DNA of 64,000 nt from Russula earlei (GCA_025769875.1 JAGFNK010000294.1:1-64000); one strand, 5' to 3'; counted from the first letter of the stretch, positions 1 through 10,974 are shown. The notes: generated from the sequence alone by a model not told the origin. Made by a program: numbers and translations.

Positions 1-1599
1 TGTCCAGGCGGCCAGACTTTAAAGAGGGGATACAAAACGAAAATGATGGAAAGGTGCTCTTAGATGACAAATTTTTTTAAATTAGAGCAACATGCACCTC
101 TGCTACAGAGCCAATCCGTGACCAAGAACTTCGACAACAACTACGATCTAGCAAAGACTATGACCCAGAAGTATATAACACGTTAGCAATCATTATAAAG
201 AATGGACCAAGGCGACTATCCAAAGGCTTACAAGACTGGAACCTCGAAGATGGACTAATATTATTCAAAGGAAAAGTCTACATCCCAAACAACGACACTC
301 TACGAAAGAAAATTCTGAAACTACATCATGACTCCCTCACCACCGGACATCCTGGCCAATGGAAAACTTATGAACTAATCAGCCGAAACTATTGGTGGCC
401 AGGAATGCTAACCTATGTCAAAGGTTATGTAGATGGTTGCGCAATTTGCCAAAGTACAAAGAACCCGCCCAAAGACAGAAACACCCCTCGTACCAATTAC
501 ACCAGCTGGAGAAGTATGGAAGAGCATTACAATGGACTTTATCACGGACCTACCGATTTCACAAGGCTTTGACAGCCTCCTAGTCGTGGTAGATCGATTC
601 AGCAAAGCAATAATCATTACCCCCTGTCACAAGACAATCACAGCAGATGAAACAGCAACACTAATCATGAACAATGTCTGGAGAAGAGTAGGCCTCCCAA
701 CACAAATAATATCAGACAGAGGCCCTCAATTCGCAGCAAAAGTCACTCAAGAACTATGGAAGAAATTAAATGTCAAGGTATCATTGAGCACGGCATATCA
801 CCCTCAAACAGATGGAGAAACAGAACGAGTTAACCAAGAACTAGAACAATACCTACGAATATTTTGTAATCACCAAGTGGACAATTGGGCAGAGCTAATT
901 CCCTTTATGGAGTTTGCACATAATGCCAGACAACATAGTGCTACAAACAAACCCCCTTTCAAGGTCTGGTATGGCTTTAACCCAACATTTGCTCCGCCCC
1001 TTGCTTTTGCATCAAAGTTCCCTTCAATCCAAGAAAGACTAACAAGACTAGACCAACTCAGAGAAGAAGTAGCTGCCTCCCTGAACCGAGCAACTGAGAT
1101 CATGAAACAATCAGGACCCCAAACCTCCACATTTCGTTTTAAAGAAGGGGATCAAGTATGGTTGGAAGCCACAAACCTACGAACCACTCACCCAAAAGCA
1201 AAACTAGCCCCTCGACGCTATGGACCATTCAAAGTCATCACTGCCTATCCAGTAAATGTTCGCCTCGAACTACCAAAGTCCTGGAAGATACACCCAGTCT
1301 TTCACCATTCCCTGATAAAACCTTACAAAGAAACCACTGCCCACGGTCCTAACTTCTCAAACCCACCACCAATACTAGTTGAAGGAGAAGAACAATATGA
1401 AGTAGAACAGATCCTAAACTCTCGGCTCTCCTCAAACCGCAAAGGGATCCAATACCTAGTTAAATGGAAAGGTTACACTGCCGCAGAAAACACTTGGGAA
1501 CCAGCATCTAACCTATCAAAAGCGCAATTACTTGTTAAAGACTTCCATCGGAAATATCTGAAGGCACTTAAAACGATTCCCACCAGGAGTGACCCCTAA
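1..1599 (+). pseudogene. Ty3/gypsy pol fragment: RNase H end, integrase, chromodomain (5' part outside window)
   Basis: Chromodomain-containing Ty3/gypsy polyprotein that integrates element cDNA. The 5' part lies off the window. The frame from position 1 matches the minus-strand copy at 3302-4893 almost codon for codon. It holds the integrase zinc-binding region (HHDS near 325, GCAICQ near 438), the catalytic core (MDF, SDRGPQF and ETERVNQ motifs giving D, D and E) and a C-terminal chromodomain (YLVKWKGY, ENTWEP near 1455-1505). The gene is broken twice: an in-frame TAA at 78-80, and one extra C near 465-470 compared with the other copy, which shifts the frame, so the open frame restarts at 433. 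Chromodomains of such elements bind modified histones and steer integration to heterochromatin (family knowledge). The 3' LTR follows at 1835. Confidence 0.93.
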
Positions 1600-1821
1600 A
1601 TCAACAACCCTCATCATGACCTCCGTCAATGACTATCTTTATCCTTGTTACCAACAAACTTTTCAGAGAACCCCGGCGATCACATGCACTCAATCGACTA
1701 CAGCTATCCCCAGAACAGGAAAGAATTCCCCACAGAAGAACAGACTTCGACTTCTCATATGCAAACTACTCCACCCTCCAAAGAAACAAGTCCCTACCGT
1801 TGCAGGAGCAACAAGTCTATA

Positions 1822-1834
1822 AAGAGGGGATGAA
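1822..1834 (+). other. Polypurine tract of the plus-strand gypsy element
   Basis: A purine-rich run (AAGAGGGGATGAA) lies directly against the first TG of the 3' LTR, where plus-strand DNA synthesis is primed in LTR retrotransposons. Position and composition support the LTR boundary at 1835. Confidence 0.7.
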
Positions 1835-2663
1835 TGTTACGAATCAAGGCCAGGTCCTGGCCAAAGATTGTCCTATTTCACTCAAGAGAGACCTCTCTCG
1901 CTTTGCATTGCTGACTCCCTTCCATTTTCTGGGCTATCCCTCCTGCGGTACAAGATATCGCTATTGCAAAGGCACTATAACACGACCAGGCACCCGTTTC
2001 CTAATCAGGTAATCATCGCGTGGCAGCCACATGGCCATCCAGCCACCAAGGACCCGAAACAGCGGCACAAACTCTTAGAAACTATTGCATAAATCATCTG
2101 ACGTCATCAAGGCTCAAATGACATCATAGCTGACTGAGCGACTCCACAGTGACCTCATAGGCTCACTAAGCACTCCACAGTGACATCATAATGATGTCAT
2201 CGCTCCACAATGATCAGTAATGCGCTCAGTAAGCCTGAAGCTCAACACAAGCGAGTTTATGCCTCTGTAGTCCTATTGGATGGTACCAAGGAGTCTAGAA
2301 TAGTCCTAGTTCTTTGTAATCAACCTTGTACACTGTATATAAGCCCCAATGAAGCATGGCAGTCGTCAGACTGTCCATTTGTGATACTCTCATCCTCCTG
2401 GGTACTCCCCTGCGACCACTCAGTTTAAAGTCTACTCTCGTCTTCAAGGTACTCTTCAACGACCGCCTTGTTTAAAGCCCCCTCGCTACACTGGCCTCTA
2501 GCCTTCGCCTTTGTCTCTTGCAACATCTACCAGTCCCCATCTGGTACCTCCTCGTCGTTTGGCTCGTCCTCCTGTTCAATGCCGCCTTCGCCGCGTACCA
2601 TCTGTTCTGACCCTTGCCCACCTGCTCCTGAGTCCTTAGTGATCAGCAGTACGTGTCTTGACA
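1835..2663 (+). repeat. gypsy-A 3' LTR
   Basis: 829-bp LTR running from TGTTACGAATC to GTCTTGACA. Two more copies lie at 11956-12786 and 58419-59247 on the minus strand. It carries a TATA box (TATATAAG, 2335-2342). The stretch before it, with short repeats of TGACATCAT and CTCCACAGTGA at about 2095-2215, looks like promoter repeats. Its right edge abuts truncated copia sequence (2664-2821), so this gypsy element appears to have inserted into a copia gag. Confidence 0.9.
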
Positions 2664-2821
2664 CACGTGATGTAACTGCGCGCACATCAATCCTTTGGTT
2701 CCAGGGGCCAAGGGAGTAAGATGTCATCTGATGACAGAGGTTTGTGGGGAAGGGAGGTGTTATAGGAATAAACGTGTGTGGTGATCTCTGTGGATTTTAG
2801 ATACGGGCAGGGCCCATAACC
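2664..2821 (-). mobile_element. Copia-E leader, primer-binding site and gag start, truncated
   Basis: On the minus strand the LTR at 2822-3268 is followed at once by GGTTATGGGCCCTG (2808-2821), the complement of the anticodon region of initiator tRNA-Met. A leader and a frame starting MTSYSLGP near 2727 come next. That frame runs into the gypsy LTR at 2663, where the element was cut by the gypsy insertion. Only the first ~20 codons of a presumed gag remain. Confidence 0.7.
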
Positions 2822-3268
2822 TGTTGAAAATAGACGCAGTATGTGTGATTAGATAGCAGCAGATGATAAGATCGCAGGCAGATCTATCAGACAATAGTTC
2901 AGTTTGGTTGACACAAAACTTATATAAATAATGTACCTATCAGACAATAGCTACAACGCATCGTCAGTACTGTGAGATAAGATGTCATAGTGTAAATACT
3001 CACTTCAGTTTGGTTGACACAAAACTGAAGTGATCTACGTACTTTGTGGTGTTCTTAAGTACCTGAGACCGCCACTAGATGCAGTACAGTTAACTACCAT
3101 CACGGATCACTAAGTAAGTCCGAGGATCAGTTGTAAGTAGCTACCGATTGTCCTAAATCACTCTATCAATGTAACTAACGCGTGCTGCAGCGTATGAGCT
3201 GAGCCGGTGATGCCCAGTCTGGGTGATCCGACGCATCAGCGCATTCGAGTTGTGATCACATCACAACA
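2822..3268 (-). repeat. Copia-E 5' LTR
   Basis: 447-bp LTR with TGTTG/CAACA ends. A diverged copy with the same ends lies at 61913-62389, aligned along its length (shared blocks such as TACTCACTTCAGT and GTAGCTACCGATTGTC). The primer-binding site on its left side sets minus orientation. A 33-bp stretch of no recognised origin (3269-3301) separates it from the gypsy element starting at 3302. Confidence 0.8.
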
Positions 3269-3295
3269 CACCTGAGACTCTGGGCAGTGCAGATC

Positions 3296-4723
3296 TCAAC
3301 AGTCACTCCTGGTGGGAATCATTTTAAGCGCCTTCGGATATTTCTGATGGAAGTCTTTAACAAGTAGTTGCGCTTTTGATAGGTTAGATGCTGGTTCCCA
3401 AGTGTTTTCTGCGGCAGTGTAACCTTTCCATTTAACTAGGTATTGGATCCCTTTGCAGTTTGGGGAGAGCCAAGAGTTTAAGATCTGTTCTACTTCATAT
3501 TGTTCTTCTCCTTCAACTAGTATTGGTGGCAGGTTTGAGAAGTTAGGACTGTGGGCAGTGGTTTCTTTGTAAGGTTTAATCAGGGAATGGTGAAAGACTG
3601 GGTGTATCTTCCAGGACTTTGGTAGCTCGAGGCGAACATTTACTGGATAGGCAGTGATGACTTTGAATGGTCCATAGCATTGAGGGGCTAGTTTTGCTTT
3701 TGGGTGAGTGGTTTGTAGATTTGTGGCTTCCAACCATACTTGATCCCCTTCTTTAAAATGAAATGTGGAGGTTTGGGGTCCTGATTGCTTCATGATTTCA
3801 GCTGCTCGGTTCAGGGAGGCAGCTACTTCTTTTCTGAGTTGGTCTAGTCTTGTTAGTCTTTCTTGGATTGAAGGGAACTTTGATGCAAAAGCAAGGGGCG
3901 GAGCAAATGTTGGGTTAAAGCCATACCAGACCTCAAAAGGGGGTTTGTTTGTAGCACTGTGTTGTCTGGCATTATGTGCAAACTCCATAAAGGCAATTAG
4001 TTCTGCCCAATTGTCTGCTTGGTGGTTGCAAAATATTCGTAGGTATTGTTCTAGTTCTTGGTTAACTCGTTCTGTTTCTCCATCTGTTTCAGGGTGATAT
4101 GCTGTGCTCAATGATACCTTGACATTTAATTTCTTCCATAGTTCTTGAGTGACTTTTGCTGCGAATTGCGGGCCTCTGTCTGATATTATTTGCGTTGGGA
4201 GACCTATTCTTCTCCAGACATTGTTCACGATTAGTGTTGCTGTTTCATCCGCTGTGATTGTCTTGTGGCAGGGGGTAATGATTATTGCTTTGCTGAACTG
4301 ATCTACCATGACTAGGAGGCTGTCAAATCCTTGTGAATTTGGTAGGTCCGTGATAAAGTCCATGGTAATGCTCTTCCATACTTCTCCAGCTGGTGTAATT
4401 GGTACGAGGGGTGTTTCTGTCTTTGGGCGGTTTTTTGTACTTTGGCAAATTGCGCAACCGTCTACATAACCTTTGACATAGGTTAGCATTCCTGGCCACC
4501 AATAGTTTCGGCTGATTAGTTCGTAAGTTTTCCATTGGCCAGGATGTCTGGTGGCGAGGGAGTCATGATGTAGTTTCAGAATTTTCTTTCGTAGGGTGTC
4601 ATTTTTTGGGATGTAGACTTTTCCTTTGAATAATATTAGTCCATCTTTGAGGTTCCAGTCTTGTAAGCCTTTGGATAATCGTCTTGGTCCATTCTTTATA
4701 ATGATTGCTAATGCGTTAGACAC
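3296..4723 (-). pseudogene. gypsy-A integrase with chromodomain
   Basis: An open stretch of 475 codons that is the 3' part of the pol polyprotein. It shows the HHCC zinc-binding region (HHDSLATRHPGQ, GCAICQ), the catalytic core with D in SITMDFITD, D in ISDRGPQFAA and E in DGETERVNQE, and a C-terminal chromodomain (QYLVKWKGYTAAENTWEP). The frame is entered from upstream through a TGA at 4760-4762; the plus-strand copy has CGA there. Close to full length for this domain but not expressible as one polyprotein. Confidence 0.92.
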
Positions 4724-4759
4724 TTCTGGGTCGTATTCTTTGCTAGATCGCAGTTGTTG

Positions 4760-5923
4760 TCAAAGTTCTTGGTCACTGATTGGTTCTGTGGCAGAGGTGC
4801 GTGTTGCTCTAATTTTAAAATATTTGTCATCTAGGAGCACCTTTCCATCATTTTCGTTTTGTATCCCCTCTTTAAAGTCTGGCCGCCTGGACAGACCGTC
4901 TGCTTTGTTCATGGTTCCTGGGTGATGGGTGATGGCAAAGTCAAAGTTGCTGAGAAGGAGCGCCCATCGGGCTTGACATCGCGTGAGTTTTTGTTTTGTC
5001 ATGAAGTATGTCAAATTATTGTGGTCTGTCCATAGATCAATGGGGTGTGCAGCGCCTTCAAGGTAGTGTCGGAAGTGCCAGAGGGATGAGATGATGGCAA
5101 GGAGTTCTTTATCGTAGATCATGTAATTTCATTGTGCAGGGTCTAAGGATTTTGAAAAATAGGCTACTGGGTGGTATCTGTTAAATTCATCAGGTTGTTC
5201 TAAGATTGCGCCAACTGCAAAGTCACTTGTGTTGCAGATGAGTCGAAAGGGTTTTGTGTGATCAGGTAACATAAGGACTGGGGCTGTTGTGAACACTTGA
5301 ATTAATTTTCTGAATGCTTGTTCTTCATCGTCTTCCCATTTAAAGGGGTGTTCTTTCTTTGTTAGATTAAACAAGGGTCATGCCATTCGTGAGTATTGGT
5401 GGATAAATCATCAATAGAAGTTGCAAATCCCTAGAAATGCTTGTACTTCTGTAACATTGGTCGGAGTAGGCCATTTTGTAATGCCTATTAACTTCTCTTG
5501 GTCCATGGATATTCGTCCTTGGGAGATATTGATGCCTAGGTAACTAATAGAGGTTTGTCGGAAAGCACATTTCTCTGGTTTCAAGTATAAGTCGTGGTCT
5601 TGGAGTGTCTTTAGGACCTTATGCATCCAGTCATCTAGTTCATTCAAGGTTTGCGCCATGATTAGTATATCATCTAGGTAAACGACCACTTGTTCTGTGG
5701 CAATGTATTCTGCTAGGATGGTGTTTATAAAGCGTTGGAAAGTGGCTGGGGTGTTGCAGAGACCAAATGTCATTATTAAAGGTTCAAAGAGTCCTAATGG
5801 TGTCTTGAATGCTGTGAGGTGTTCATCGCCTTTTCTTAGACGGATGTTATTGTATCCCCATCGTACATCAAACTTGGTAAAGTATTGGGCTCCTTGGAGT
5901 TTGTCAATTAATTCAGGAATCAA
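4760..5923 (-). pseudogene. gypsy-A reverse transcriptase and RNase H
   Basis: Three open stretches in one frame, cut by TGA at 5129-5131, 5378-5380 and 5408-5413 (two in a row). The reverse transcriptase shows KFDVRWGYNNIR, the LFEPLIMTFGLCNTPATFQRF palm motif and the catalytic YLDD (VVYLDDILI, about 5655-5685). RNase H follows with TDHNNLTYF and LSRRPD. Catalytic residues are kept, so inactivation is by stop codons rather than active-site change. Confidence 0.92.
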
Positions 5924-6967
5924 AGGTAGTGGGTAGGCGTCTTTAATCGTTGCTGTGTTCAGGGCTCAGTAGTCTTGTACTGGTCATAGACTTCCACCTT
6001 TCTTTTCTACAAAGAAGAATGGACTGGCAATAGCTGCTTTTGATGGTTGGATAGTGCCTCTTTTCAAGTGTTCATTTAGGTATTCTTTTAGGGCTTGTAG
6101 TTCTTTAGGAGTAAGTCGATAGATACCAGAATCGCGTCAGGCAATCCCTGGTTTCAGATTGATTGTATGGTCCCATGGTTGGTGAGCAGGAAGGCGTTGG
6201 GAAGCTTGTTCATCGAAAACCTTTCGCCATTTCAAGAACTGGGCAGGGATAAGTTCGTCTAATGTCTTGGGGGGCATTTCTGCATTGGCTAGCTTGGTAG
6301 CTGTGGTTGATTTGGCTCTTATGCTGATTGTTATTGGGCTAAACGCATCATGGATTTGTTCGTCAACACATGGGTTCAATGGTCCTTCAGTATCTGGGAA
6401 GATTAGTGCAGCAACGTCTGTAAACTCGGGTTCTTCTTCTTCAGGGAAAGTAAGCACTTGTATTTGGTAATTCCGCATTCCAGATGCAGATGCAATGGTT
6501 ATGCTTGGGTGTGTGGTAAGACAAGTTCGAGGGAAGTTCCTCAGTGTGATTGTATCATTTGCCCAATCAATATCTGGGTTGTGGTGTCGTAGCCAATCTG
6601 TTCCTAAGATAATGTCGTGATCTCCAATGTTAGTGACAAGGAATTCTGCTTGTTCATCATGAGTGGCACCTGTGTGCGCTTGAATGCGAAGTCTTTGGAT
6701 GGTGCTAAAACATATTAGTCCATTGGCATTTTGTGTTCCGTCTACATTTTGTGCTGGCAAGGGTTTGGTCATAGTTCGAAGGTGCAGGTGGTGTCTTTGT
6801 GCAAATCGTTCATGGATTATCATTCCTTCTGCTCCACTGTCGAGCAGGGCTCTTGCACCGATTTCTTTGCCGCTTGTCTTCCCTACTAAGGTAACTTTCA
6901 AGGCAATGGAAGGGGAGCGAATATTCTTGGTAAAAATCTTGGGGTAATTGATTTCTCTTTGTATCAT
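5924..6967 (-). pseudogene. gypsy-A aspartic protease and N-terminal reverse transcriptase region
   Basis: Retropepsin-like protease with ALLDSGAEGMI (active-site DSG, about 6830-6850), processing the polyprotein in the particle. It runs into the reverse transcriptase entry region (GGSL-PVQDY-ALNTATIKDAYPLP), where two TGA codons (5984-5986 and 5966-5968) replace the arginines normal in this motif; another TGA lies at 6137-6139. The upstream gag frame ends near 6964 in a different frame, which may be a natural gag-pol shift or a lesion. Confidence 0.87.
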
Positions 6968-9407
6968 ACTGATTTGGACCGCGTCCCTCCTCGGTGCAGA
7001 AGGGGGTCCAATTCAAAATCCATAGGAGCAGATCTTGGGCGGAGGATTGAATCTGCAAGTGTTTCTCTCCAAGTCGTTAGTGATGCGACAGGAACGGGTT
7101 CTTCTTGCGCAGGTTTGATGTTTTCATCTTGGATGGTTGTAGCTGTCACAGTAACTAGCCGTGTCAGTTCGCAAGCAGAAAGCAAGTCGATGATAGAGAG
7201 GCGTTCAAGAAACGGGCTGGTTCCCGTGTATAATGAGTAAGGATCCCTGCAGCGGTCGAAGTGTTTTATGCTAAACAGGTTATGGCCAATAGACCCTTCC
7301 TAGTACGACTCGGTCCGTTGAGAGACTAGGGTAAGTTTGTAATGGGATAGACTAGGGCTGGTTCCACTAGCTATATGCGTTCAAGTCCGTCGGGACTTTG
7401 AACAACGCAGAGAGAGTAGAGGAAGGTAGGTCTTAAAGGAGGAGAGCTCTTCTCAGGAGAGTGAAGAGAGACTCTTAGGGAAGGAAGGGAAAAGCGAAGA
7501 GTAGATGGTAGATGGTGTGTTGAGAGTTGATGAAATGGAGAGGTAGTTGTGGGTTAAGTTTGTGAGAGTGAAGTGGGTTGCAGGCGAATATGTTTGGACA
7601 AGAGTAGGTTGGATTCTACAAGAGACCAAGCTTAGGGCTTTGGTCACAAAGTACTGAGCTTATATATACAGGAGAAGCGCAGCAATAGCTGCGCTTTGAC
7701 TGTGCTACTAGTATAGTAGGAGTCATAATAAGTAGGAGTCATAGGAATGAGGCCACGAATGAGTCAGAACCAAGTAACTGTGCTGCACAGTAGGTGCGCA
7801 GCATTGCACAGTCGAAACTAAGAAGTGAACATAAATGGAAAGAGAACCAAACAAAGGGAAAGTAACAGCAATCCAGTGTTACCTGGACGTGTATGGATCA
7901 CATGATAACACAGAAAGGGTCACAAGACGTAAGAGATCACAAGACCAGTAGGTAAAGGGACGTACGCAAGCAAGCAGTCCATAGCAAAAGGTAAGAAGTA
8001 AACGTAAAAGGAAAATGGTGTAACAGTAGCTCTGACTGTTTGGGGGTGAGATCCTTGTCGTTGGCATCCTTGAGCTGCTTTCTTTGCTCTACATTGATTT
8101 GCCATATGATTCTTCTTTCCACAATAATAACAGAGATTGTTCTTGCATCAAAATTCTTTCTCTGCATCTGTGAGGGGTTTCCTTTCACTTCTGGATTCCC
8201 AGGGTCGTTCATTGGGTTCTCCTTGGTACAAGTTAATCTCCAATGGATTATCTGATCCTTGAGTGTTTAATCCTCAGGCCCACACAGAGCGTCCTCCTCG
8301 AAAAGCAGTGGAGTTGTATAGGTGGAAAAGGTTGTCGAATTCTCTTGCTGCTTTGACAAGGGCTGCAAGTGTAGTTGGTGTCGGTGTGATTCCCAATATT
8401 TTCTGATGTAAGGCCGGGTTAATGTTCTTCCTAAATGCGTACATCTTTGTTCTTTCATCGGTGGTAGCTCGTGACGCATGGTGTGACCATTTCTGATACC
8501 ATTCATTAAATGGTAGTTTTCCTTGATAATAGGTGTGCATGGTATTAGCGGAGGCCAACTCTGCTTCTGCAGGGATGAAGTGATTGGCAAAGGCTTTCTT
8601 GAAGTCATCCCATGACCCATAGTCTGCTACAGTATGAGCCATAGCCTTGGTGGTTTGTTCTCTAGCCCACGCTCCGGCGGGTGTTCCTACTTTAAAGTGG
8701 GTTAGTGCAGTGGCAACTTTCTTGCTTTCATCTGTAAAGGAGTCGCCATTGATGTAGTAATAATTGGCCAAAGCTGCCCAAAAGGCTTCTGCATTATCAG
8801 CCTTTCCGTCAAAGGGTTCTGGTGCTGTTCCAACAAGGCATGGATTGTTTGACATGGTGGGGTTCTGAGTTGTTGCAGCTGTAACAATAGGTGGGGCTGA
8901 ACCTTGTAATTGGATTCTAGTTGGAGTGAGCGTTCGAGGGACTGCTTGTGGTACATTGCTAGTTGTATGAGGAGTAGGTTGTTGGGTATTATGCCGAGTA
9001 GAAGGTCCTGGGGTGGTGCTTCGAGTGCTCTGAGCAGTTCCTAGGATAGCGGTAACTTCTTGAGGTGTTCTGGCTGTGAAATCGACTTCTCGATTGTTAT
9101 AGTAAACCCAATGTTTTCTAGAACGGCTCCACTTGACTGGTTTGTCTAGGAAGAGGCCTGTGTAGTTATAGGGGTTGAAGTCTTGAACGTTCTCTGCTCC
9201 TGGGGCTGCTGCTTTAAGTTGTTCGGTGGTAACTTCGTCGTTATCGTCTTCGTATAACCAAGTGTCAGAAAGATTTCCGTGGTTGATAATAGGTGTGCCT
9301 GCAAATTTTCCTCGGTAACAGTGATCTTGGGTGTCGTAACTGAGGTTTTCAAATAGGAGTGGGATTAGATTTTCTTCTTCGTCAGTGATGTCTCTCCTAG
9401 TGCTCAT
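6964..9407 (-). pseudogene. gypsy-A gag with zinc knuckle, interrupted by a solo LTR
   Basis: Capsid/nucleocapsid protein. I start it at the ATG at 9407 (MSTRRDITDEEENL). It has the retrotransposon gag core (PEPFDGKADNAEAFW, about 8790-8830; FIPAEAELASANTM), then a CCHC zinc knuckle (CYYCGKKNHMANQC, about 8093-8135). TGA stops lie at 8274-8276 and 8148-8150. At 8030 the frame is broken by an 882-bp solo LTR; it resumes at 7143 (TIQDENIKPAQEEPVPV) and ends near 6964. Confidence 0.88.
7144..8025 (-). repeat. Solo LTR (family LTR-B) inside gypsy gag
   Basis: 882 bp, minus orientation, ends TGTTACA/TGTGACA, flanked by a perfect 5-bp target duplication GTAGC (7139-7143 and 8026-8030). Taking it and one duplication away restores an open gag frame across the site. 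TATA box TATATATAAG at 7660-7670 (reverse strand). A second, more diverged copy lies at 51852-52731. No internal region, so it is the product of LTR-LTR recombination. Confidence 0.93.
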
Positions 9408-9611
9408 AGATCTAGACAACTGTTATAGTCCAATGGCCGTTGTTCCAAGGATATGCAATGGTGTAGGCTGGCTTTAGTCGAATGGTATCGGGTCTTCCTT
9501 GATGTTTTCTTAATTGGATTTGGGAGTATTCCTTCAGTAATGCTGCTTTGTGTTAGAACTACTCGGGTTTTCCACAGATATCCTTCAAATTCTGCTGGAG
9601 AGATGGCAAAG

Positions 9612-10034
9612 TCACTTATTTCCTTGGTGGGGTGCTTGTAAACTATAAAGTGTGTCAGTCGTTGATGCCAAGCTTGGGTACAATAATTCTTGAATTCGAA
9701 TTAATTCTCTCCTTGAACGTGTAGGTAGGTTTAATGCTAAGAAGGATTGTTCTGGTAGGTAGCAGTGTAAATCAGTACTCCTAAGATCGGCACTATCAGG
9801 GGATTCAACAAGGGGTGATGCAAAGGGTTGGATAGGTACAATAGGGGTAGGAATACGATTGGTAAACAAGGGTAAGTAGGCGTCAGGAGGGGTAGGAGGT
9901 AATGGTCTTTCAACAAGAAAACCTCTTGCGTTGGGAACTGTTTCTCTCTCAGGGGGTCGTTGGGATGACGCGCGTCTCCTGTGTCGAGGAGCCAGATTTA
10001 TCGAATGGGGAGGTGGTAATCGCCTGGCGTCCAC
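9612..10034 (-). CDS. Unrecognised open frame D between gypsy LTR and gag
   Basis: 140 codons, proline- and arginine-rich (NLAPRHRRRAS, PLPPTPPDAYLPLF). No ATG at its start (GTG) and a stop a few codons upstream, so it is probably a piece of a longer broken or spliced frame. In a neighbouring frame at about 10010-10120 a cysteine-rich segment (CNCKTEYCTCNF) followed by RPDTPPTPDG suggests that the true coding path changes frame here. It lies inside the gypsy element, same strand as gag, about 200 bp upstream of it. I do not recognise the product. Confidence 0.45.
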   Translation of the reverse strand: MDARRLPPPHSINLAPRHRRRASSQRPPERETVPNARGFLVERPLPPTPPDAYLPLFTNRIPTPIVPIQPFASPLVESPDSADLRSTDLHCYLPEQSFLALNLPTRSRRELIRIQELLYPSLASTTDTLYSLQAPHQGNK

Positions 10035-10130
10035 AAGGTAATTCCGTCAGGAGTAGGAGGTGTGTCTGGTCGAAAGTTGCACGTGCAATACTCTGTTTTG
10101 CAGTTACACCTTGCTGTCCACGGATTTGAC

Positions 10131-10916
10131 TCAGTATCTTCTGTGCTGGCAGACCAACAGTTCTTGGCTAGTTGGGACAGTGGTCTGAATCGGTGTGAGG
10201 GGTCGAGGGGCGAGACTTGAGGCTTCTAGGATTGCTGGGACAGAATAGTACGCAGGGGGACCAGTATATGAGGCGTCTGGGCTGGTAATTGCCCAAGGTT
10301 GATTATAGTCTGCGTCGTACAACCACGAGTTAGTTTCCCAATCGAAGGTGTTGTGTATTCCTGGTACAACTGCAAGTTGGACGTAAGATTGGTTTTCCCT
10401 TTGTATTCTGTTGAGACGTAGGTGGTAGAACTGGACAGTGAGACGATAGTAGCTGATGTATGTCCAAGCTAAGTAGAACAAGCGGTATCCTGTCCTCAAG
10501 GAGTGGACAATGATGTGGTGGCAGTGGTTGAATGACTCTGGTCCAAGGTTTAATTCACTGGTGCGTAAGGATTGGTAGTCAACTGGCTGTCCTTGGATGT
10601 TCTTCGCTTGAGCAAGGTGCCAATATAGTAGTTGTTGTCGTGCTGGAGGTAGAAGTCGACTAAGGGTTTCAAGGTATAGTGCATGTTCATCGTGGCTTAA
10701 GAGCTGTCTGAAAGGCAAGACTCCAAGGAACTCTTTAACAATAAGGTGGGGGAAGTCCTCGTGAGGTGGTTCGATTTCTGGTACGTCGTGTAGGTTTGTT
10801 AAGGTGTTAACAGGAAATGCAGTGGAGGTCCAGGTTCGATAGTGATTTAGATTTAAGACGTGTCTAGTGATAGCCTCTTCTTCTTCGTCTTCTTCTAAGG
10901 TGTATTCTCGAGGCAC
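10131..10916 (-). CDS. Unrecognised open frame C between gypsy LTR and gag
   Basis: 261 codons without ATG start (first start-like codon GTG; a stop lies about 35 codon positions or fewer upstream). Acidic N-terminus (YTLEEDEEEEAITRHV), then an aromatic-rich region (YRLFYLAWTYISYYRL) and a C-terminal part with WETNSWLYDADYNQPW. Same frame as frame D but separated by three stops. Length and composition look coding, not random. No domain recognised; same strand as gag, within one LTR element. Confidence 0.5.
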   Translation of the reverse strand: MPREYTLEEDEEEEAITRHVLNLNHYRTWTSTAFPVNTLTNLHDVPEIEPPHEDFPHLIVKEFLGVLPFRQLLSHDEHALYLETLSRLLPPARQQLLYWHLAQAKNIQGQPVDYQSLRTSELNLGPESFNHCHHIIVHSLRTGYRLFYLAWTYISYYRLTVQFYHLRLNRIQRENQSYVQLAVVPGIHNTFDWETNSWLYDADYNQPWAITSPDASYTGPPAYYSVPAILEASSLAPRPLTPIQTTVPTSQELLVCQHRRY

Positions 10917-10974
10917 TTTAGTTAAAGCAAAAAAAAGGATCTTTATTCGATCTTTATTGAAGCGTTACAAGGGT

